The translations under genes were made by a program, and so were the position numbers. Positions 59,624 to 64,000 of a stretch of 64,000 nucleotides of DNA are shown here, in pieces. The first letter of the stretch is position 1, and each line of letters begins with the position of its first letter. The stretch lies in assembly GCF_000787575.1 (NCBI RefSeq), contig NW_012236515.1:587558-651557 (forward strand), written 5' to 3'. The DNA comes from Acytostelium subglobosum LB1 (lineage: Eukaryota; Evosea; Eumycetozoa; Acytosteliales; Acytosteliaceae). The notes under the pieces were generated by a model, which made no database searches, was not told the origin of the DNA, and saw only the letters and a program-made list of their open reading frames with translations.

Positions 59624-61353
59624 ATGAGTAGATCAACAAGAGACATTGGCGGCAGACTGAAGAAGACGGGCGTGACTGAGATCAAGCTCACAGGCAACTA
59701 CTCCCGAGCAGACATCGAACGAATCGCTCAGCGAGACAGCAACACGCTCCAACGATACGGCGCCAACGCAAGGATAGAGGTCGTGCTCGACTACGGCAAC
59801 CATCAATATCGCTCAGGCAAGTTCACCAAGGTAGGCGAGCCGATCATCATGTTTGATCCTCACGAGTACGATGGCGCACCAATCCCAGAGCCTGACACAT
59901 TTAAATCGTTCTACATCTACGTACATCAAGCAAAGGGAAAGGCAGGTGGCTGCGACGGCGAATGGAACAACTGTCTCTATCACTGCCTCCACGATGCCTA
60001 CCCAGAGCAGGTCACAGAGCACTTTGGCAAGCCATCGCGCCTCAAGATGTTCCTCGACCTCAAAGTCGATCAGAAGGTCTCGATCAATCGGATCCCAGAA
60101 CTCGAGGACAGACTCAACATCAGAATCAACGTCAAAGGTAATCACTGCTATGCCTCCGCGTCGAGGGCAACCAGAGAGGTCAACCTCATACTAACCAATG
60201 GACACTACAAACTAGACAAGGAAGGTACCTATGCAGGCAAGGGCATCAGATACACTCGACACAACGAGAGGGACGTCTACATCAAGCCAATCGTATTCAA
60301 GTATCTCAAGGGCGATCGGGTCCAGCTCTACGATGACGACGAGTACAGCACCATCACATTGCAACAGTTTATCGACAAGAAGAGACGCAAGTACCAAGAC
60401 AAATGCGAGTACATCCGTATCCTCTCGGGCATGACTCTCGAGGAGACGCTTGACTCGTTCAAAGCTGATGCCGACGCGCTCAAGGAACACACTAACGGCN
60501 TCATCGACATGTACACAACAGGACAGAACATCAACAAGGCTGCGATCAAGCTGTTCCTTTCGTACAACAAGACTGTCAAACCAGAGCCCATCGGTCAGAT
60601 GGAGGGCGAGTGGATAAAGAAGTCAGCCTATGGACCATTGATGATAGCCATTCAACATATAGGAGCGCTCTACAAGTATGACGTCGCTAGGATGTATGCA
60701 TCCATCTTGAGGAGCAGCGGCTTCATGATCCCAATCAAGTGTGGTGACTTCCAGCATCTGACCGACGAGGAGCTCAGCGCAATGAAGACCATCCCATTTG
60801 GTATCTACCGCGCCATCATCAATGGCACTCATGTGAGCCCAAATCTAGATTAGAGGAGCTCTGTAAGTGTCTCTATCAACGTCTCTGGGGCGCTCTCTCC
60901 AAGCGCAACAAGACCAAGCAGTGCGTCAACATGGAGCGCGACGAGGAGGTCATCACGACCAGTGATGGACAGAGAACGATCAAGCACATCGAGATCAACG
61001 TCGACGAGGACTACTCAATCGATCGCATCACTCCAACATCAAATGGTAGCGCGATGATCAAATCAGCCTGCAACACCGACATGTTTGACACACCATTCGC
61101 TCGCATCATGCCATTCATCATCTCTCGTGGACGCAAGATGATTGGAACGATAATAAAGGACGACATTGACTGCATCAAGCGCGTGCACACTGATGGATTC
61201 GTCTCTACCAAGCCATGGACAGTGAAGACAGGCAAGAGGTCATTGGATTACCCCAAGTTGGGCAAGGAGTGCGGCAACCTGCGNTACGAGGGCTTCTGTC
61301 CTGACGCAATTGTCAAGAACATGGCCAAGGTCAATGGAAAGTTTATNGTATAA
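59624..61353 (+). pseudogene. polB: Family-B DNA polymerase of a Polinton-like element, disrupted
   Basis: The first frame, 59624..60853, encodes 409 residues. N-terminal DIGGRLKKTGVTEIKL and a Cys-rich block WNNCLYHCLHDAYPE (~residue 113) resemble the OTU-like leader of viral/transposon PolB. Motif A is KYDVARMYASIL (Asp ~353) and PFGIYRAIING follows. It ends at a TAG. The other frame continues at once with LYQRLWGALSKRN (motif B-like) and IKRVHTDGF (motif C, catalytic Asp at 61192), ending at 61353. Motif A to B is only ~68 residues, against ~130 in phi29 polymerase, so roughly 60-90 residues plus the frame seem lost. Ambiguous bases at 60500, 61284 and 61347. Probably a dead copy, or misassembled. 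Confidence 0.75.
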
Positions 61354-61375
61354 ATATTNTTGGGGATAAGATATA

Positions 61376-61672
61376 ATGAATGAGTTAATGGATCCNGAAG
61401 TAGTCAAACCAGAGACTGAAACAAAGAAGAAACAATTGTGTCTTAAGTCAATATCACCATATGCATTTCTATTAAGCGGGGATGATCCAAACAGGATGTT
61501 AGAATATATGGATTATCTTCATCTTACCGAGAAAGAGAAGTGGAAGGAGACCAAGATNAGACTAATAGATGAAATTAAGGANTGGAAACGAAAGTACGAT
61601 GAGNTNAAGGCTCAAGTTGACAGCGCTCATGAATTGGCNAAGAGACATTCATTCACAATCACCAAACATTGA
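61376..61672 (+). CDS. Small coiled-coil protein A (element gene)
   Basis: 98 residues with five ambiguous codons. The N-terminal half (LKSISPYAFLLSGDDPNRML) is unique. The C-terminal half is a charged helix (EKEKWKETK, WKRKYDE.KAQVDSAHEL.K) ending SFTITKH. The tail from WK to ITKH matches protein B at 61704. It starts 23 bases after the polymerase remnant and has its own A/T-rich leader. Confidence 0.55.
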   Translation: MNELMDXEVVKPETETKKKQLCLKSISPYAFLLSGDDPNRMLEYMDYLHLTEKEKWKETKXRLIDEIKXWKRKYDEXKAQVDSAHELXKRHSFTITKH

Positions 61673-61703
61673 CAACAANAATATAATCTCTATATCCATC
61701 ATT

Positions 61704-61961
61704 ATGGACGTAAAGAATACCATTGACTGGAGTGGCAACNANAACAACAAGACATACGAGGATGATCCCAACAAAAAGGTGGAGTGCTTGGAATATTTGC
61801 TCAAGAGACAGATGAAAGAATACTATGAGAACGAGGCCAAACTAAACAACCAGATTGATGTGTGGAAAGGTAGGTACCTTGTGCTCAAGGATGAGTTATT
61901 GAAAGTCCATGAGTTGATAAAGAAANAAACATCNANGATCACCAAACATTGTAAATATTAA
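61704..61961 (+). CDS. Small coiled-coil protein B (element gene)
   Basis: 85 residues. The N-terminus (MDVKNTIDWSGN, NNKTYEDD) is shared with the zinc-finger protein at 61985. The middle is KKVECLEYLLKRQMKEYYEN, a coiled coil. The end (WKGRYLVLKDELLKVHELIK, ITKHCKY) is shared with protein A. So B is a mosaic of its two neighbours. No known domain. Confidence 0.55.
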   Translation: MDVKNTIDWSGNXNNKTYEDDPNKKVECLEYLLKRQMKEYYENEAKLNNQIDVWKGRYLVLKDELLKVHELIKKXTXXITKHCKY

Positions 61962-61984
61962 TATATTGTTTACATTCATTACAA

Positions 61985-62176
61985 ATGAACATAAACAGTA
62001 CAACAATCGANNGGAGTGGCAGCAACACCAACAAGTCGTACATGCAACAGTACTACCAGGAGTTCAAAGAGGAGATCAAGGCCTACAACACAGAGAGGAT
62101 ACCGTGCGCTGTCTGTGGCAAGTTGATCGCGCGACATTTGATGAGGAAGCACGAGAGAAGGATGCACGGTGATTGA
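61985..62176 (+). CDS. Small zinc-finger protein (element gene)
   Basis: 63 residues. N-terminus MNINSTTI..SGSNTNKSY resembles protein B. The C-terminus has MQQYYQEFKEEIKAY and a C2H2-like finger CAVCGKLIARHLMRKHERRM with a terminal HGD. Paralogous to the protein at 59410. The bases at 62011-62012 are unresolved. Probably nucleic-acid binding. Confidence 0.6.
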   Translation: MNINSTTIXXSGSNTNKSYMQQYYQEFKEEIKAYNTERIPCAVCGKLIARHLMRKHERRMHGD

Positions 62177-62330
62177 TGGCAACAGAAGGTTTATTGTACA
62201 GTTGGTTGATTGACAGCGGTGCTCTGTCGGTGCTGAGATTAAAAGAGGCCTAAAACTCCCGTTGTGTCTGTGCCATCGTCTACGATGTCCATGAAGAGGT
62301 GGCCCCGCACTTCATAGGACCAGGAGACGA

Positions 62331-62846
62331 CTATACGTCTGTGTCCATGAAGGTGCCACCAGTCGCAATGTCGTCATCTTCAATCTTACACTGATCTTGT
62401 AAGTGATCTCTTAGAGGTCTCTGGATGGGAGTGGTATTGGCAGAGGAGGGATTGGCTTGCAGTCGAGAAACCAATGTCGCACGGCCATGCGGTATCTTCG
62501 GAGGTGGTGTTACAATAGTGGGACGTGGAGGACTGACCTCGTACTCGGCAAGATCATCATCATCGAATGATGGTGGAGAAGGTGGCAACTCCCTGAAGCG
62601 ACCCTGGTTGGCAGGTGGAGCTCGACTCGATGGTGACAGTAGGGGCGCCAACTGGAGGGACTGTGCCTGTTGGAGAATGCGCCTCTGAACTTCACGTTGG
62701 GCTTCGGCCTCTTGGAGATCGATCCCCAACTTGACAGTCGATATGGCAATGTCCTTGGCTACCTTTGCCTCTGACTTGGCACGCTTGATCTTCTCCCTTA
62801 TTGGTGCCAGTGCCTCGTCCTTCTGCGACTTCTCTCGCTTGAACAT
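62331..62846 (-). CDS. Proline-rich basic protein (element gene, unknown)
   Basis: 171 residues, intronless. The N-terminal ~65 residues are a highly charged helix with Lys/Arg/Glu/Ala (MFKREKSQKDEALAPIREKI, then KRAKSEAKVAKD). Next come Gln/Leu- and Pro-rich segments with LPPSPPSFDDDD and AEYEVSPPRP, then an acidic end. Charge segregation and Pro motifs recall viral core or scaffold proteins, but I have no family match. It lies 93 bp downstream of the protease gene on the same strand, so the two may be co-transcribed. Confidence 0.55.
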   Translation of the reverse strand: MFKREKSQKDEALAPIREKIKRAKSEAKVAKDIAISTVKLGIDLQEAEAQREVQRRILQQAQSLQLAPLLSPSSRAPPANQGRFRELPPSPPSFDDDDLAEYEVSPPRPTIVTPPPKIPHGRATLVSRLQANPSSANTTPIQRPLRDHLQDQCKIEDDDIATGGTFMDTDV

Positions 62847-62939
62847 TTACTCATAGCTGTAGCAGTCTACACTTATAAGTAACCAAACTTCTTGTACCTC
62901 TCTTTCATCTCTCTCGCTGCCTTCTCCTCTCTCCTCACA

Positions 62940-64000
62940 TCACTGTAGCCAGTCGCCTTTGAATGGAACCCCGCGATAACGATTCAACAGGAAGCGCATG
63001 GCATGGTAGCCACAGGTGTCGGTGTTGACAGCCTGGTCGATCACTCTGTTGACTTTAAACTTCAAATACACGTCTGGGTCGATCTCTTCCACCAACTGTT
63101 TCATCCTCCTCATAAAGTCAGTGCTCGGGTCATCACCAAACGAGTCATAGTACTCAATCGCTTTGTCACCCTTAGCATCAATGTTACAAGCGACCCAGTG
63201 ACTGCCAGGTTGGTGGCTGTTGTCCAAGTTCATAATAAATGACATTCGCTGCTTTGGATTCAACTCATTCAGTTGGTCAGAAGCGATCACTCCTTCAAAC
63301 CCATCCTTTGCGTACGGCTGCATCAGCTGTTCGATCTCATAGTCATACAATCCACCATCCTTGCGCCCGCTGCCCTTCTTCATGCCTTTGACCTCATTAA
63401 AGATAGCGTCCATCCAATTCTGTCTTTCGCTGTGGCCCTTGAACACCTTCTTTAACTCATTGTACAGCTGTTGTGAGGCGATGTCGCTGTCGTAGTATTG
63501 CTTGACAAACTCCAACACTTGAGGTGCCAGTGACGTTGGGATTGGTTTGAGAGAATCCATTGCCTGTAGTCTCGCCATCGTTCCTGCTTCTGATATCAGT
63601 TCTCTCTTGAGTTTATTTCTCTCCTCATAGGGCACGTTCTTCAAGTCCTTCCCTAGGTCATAGTTGAGGTTATTGATTGGGTATCCTGTGTCCAAGTAGT
63701 GCTGCACTGATACCATGACCTTGGGTGTCAACTCTGCTGGTATCGCCTTCGTTGCCTTGAGACTGGAGGATGTGATCGAGACTCTCCTGTTGTTGTTATT
63801 GTTATTGTTGTTGTTGACTGCTGTTGACGTTGTCGATGCTGTTGTCGTCGTAGTTGATGTTGTTGGATGTGGAGGCGTACTGTAAGGAGACGGCTCGTCA
63901 ATAGGCTCTGACTTTACCTTGGGCATGGTGCTGGGCATAAGCTTCCTGAGTCGTGATGGTTGTGGTTGCTTGGGCTGCTCTGACACGATAGAATGCAATG
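62940..64000 (-). CDS. Adenain/Ulp1-type cysteine protease (5' end possibly outside)
   Basis: The frame is open to the window edge (at least 352 residues), so the start may lie outside or be an internal Met. An Asn/Thr/Ser-rich stretch is followed by a helical domain (LTPKVMVSVQHYLDTGYPIN repeated in similar form as SLAPQVLEFVKQYYDSDIAS). The C-terminal ~150 residues are the C5/C48 protease: GGLYDYEIEQLMQPYAKDGF, EGVIASDQLN, SHWVACNID (His), IEYYDSFGDDPS (Asp), then IDQAVNTDTCGYHAMRFLLN with oxyanion Gln and nucleophile Cys. The order His-Asp-Gln-Cys and the YYDSFG block are characteristic of the maturation proteases of adenoviruses, Polintons and virophages. Residues look intact. Confidence 0.8.
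   Translation of the reverse strand, partial: LHSIVSEQPKQPQPSRLRKLMPSTMPKVKSEPIDEPSPYSTPPHPTTSTTTTTASTTSTAVNNNNNNNNNRRVSITSSSLKATKAIPAELTPKVMVSVQHYLDTGYPINNLNYDLGKDLKNVPYEERNKLKRELISEAGTMARLQAMDSLKPIPTSLAPQVLEFVKQYYDSDIASQQLYNELKKVFKGHSERQNWMDAIFNEVKGMKKGSGRKDGGLYDYEIEQLMQPYAKDGFEGVIASDQLNELNPKQRMSFIMNLDNSHQPGSHWVACNIDAKGDKAIEYYDSFGDDPSTDFMRRMKQLVEEIDPDVYLKFKVNRVIDQAVNTDTCGYHAMRFLLNRYRGVPFKGDWLQ

Noticed and set aside
59609-60853. Polymerase as a host replicative DNA polymerase
   Set aside because: The compact motif spacing, the Cys-rich N-terminal block and the neighbouring protease do not fit Pol alpha, delta, epsilon or zeta.

Overview
The window looks like nuclear DNA of a dictyostelid social amoeba. 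Genes are compact and carry short GT-AG introns (about 60-110 nt) full of CAAT/TTCA tetranucleotides. Leaders are A/T-rich, proteins carry Q, N, T and S homopolymers, and families known from dictyostelids are present (LRR-containing MAPK phosphatase, large divergent ankyrin proteins, GAYPP-repeat EF-hand proteins). Coding GC is clearly higher than in D. discoideum, so a GC-richer lineage (Acytostelium or Cavenderia type) is more likely. That assignment is inference.

From 1 to 55.6 kb the window is ordinary host sequence with about 25 genes, mostly single-copy housekeeping: DPH2 (5' cut), a small membrane protein, Nse3/MAGE, a tandem SCP2 protein, a secreted/membrane glycoprotein, NAA50, a GAYPP/EF-hand protein with a frameshift, ribosomal uL14, mitochondrial mL46, a CPA2 cation/proton antiporter, a 3-RRM protein, glutaredoxin-5, a TPR protein, a G3BP-like protein, UFC1, a Rac GTPase, an A-family DNA polymerase, symplekin, a PP2C phosphatase, PCID2, an LRR/dual-specificity phosphatase, a C2H2 protein, PTB and an ankyrin protein. 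Several pairs are head to head and probably share promoters (Nse3/SCP2, uL14/mL46, symplekin/PP2C, PCID2/LRR-phosphatase, PTB/ankyrin). Exon joins given below were made by hand from frame and GT-AG sites.

From about 57.1 kb to the right edge the character changes. Short, mostly intronless genes with A/T-rich leaders encode a family-B DNA polymerase (broken), an adenain/Ulp1-type cysteine protease, a proline-rich basic protein, two small coiled-coil proteins and two small zinc-finger proteins. All 17 or so isolated ambiguous bases of the window lie in this segment (60.5-62.0 kb), as expected for a collapsed multicopy element. On its left are a pair of ~160-bp hairpin-containing repeats, a perfectly phased array of six 11-bp GTTCACC iterons and a spliced PD-(D/E)XK-like gene. 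PolB plus an adenain-type protease is the hallmark of Polinton/Maverick, adintovirus and virophage-related elements of protists. I read the segment as the left part of such an element, running past the window edge. Capsid, integrase and packaging ATPase genes are not in the window. This is the most likely undescribed system here.
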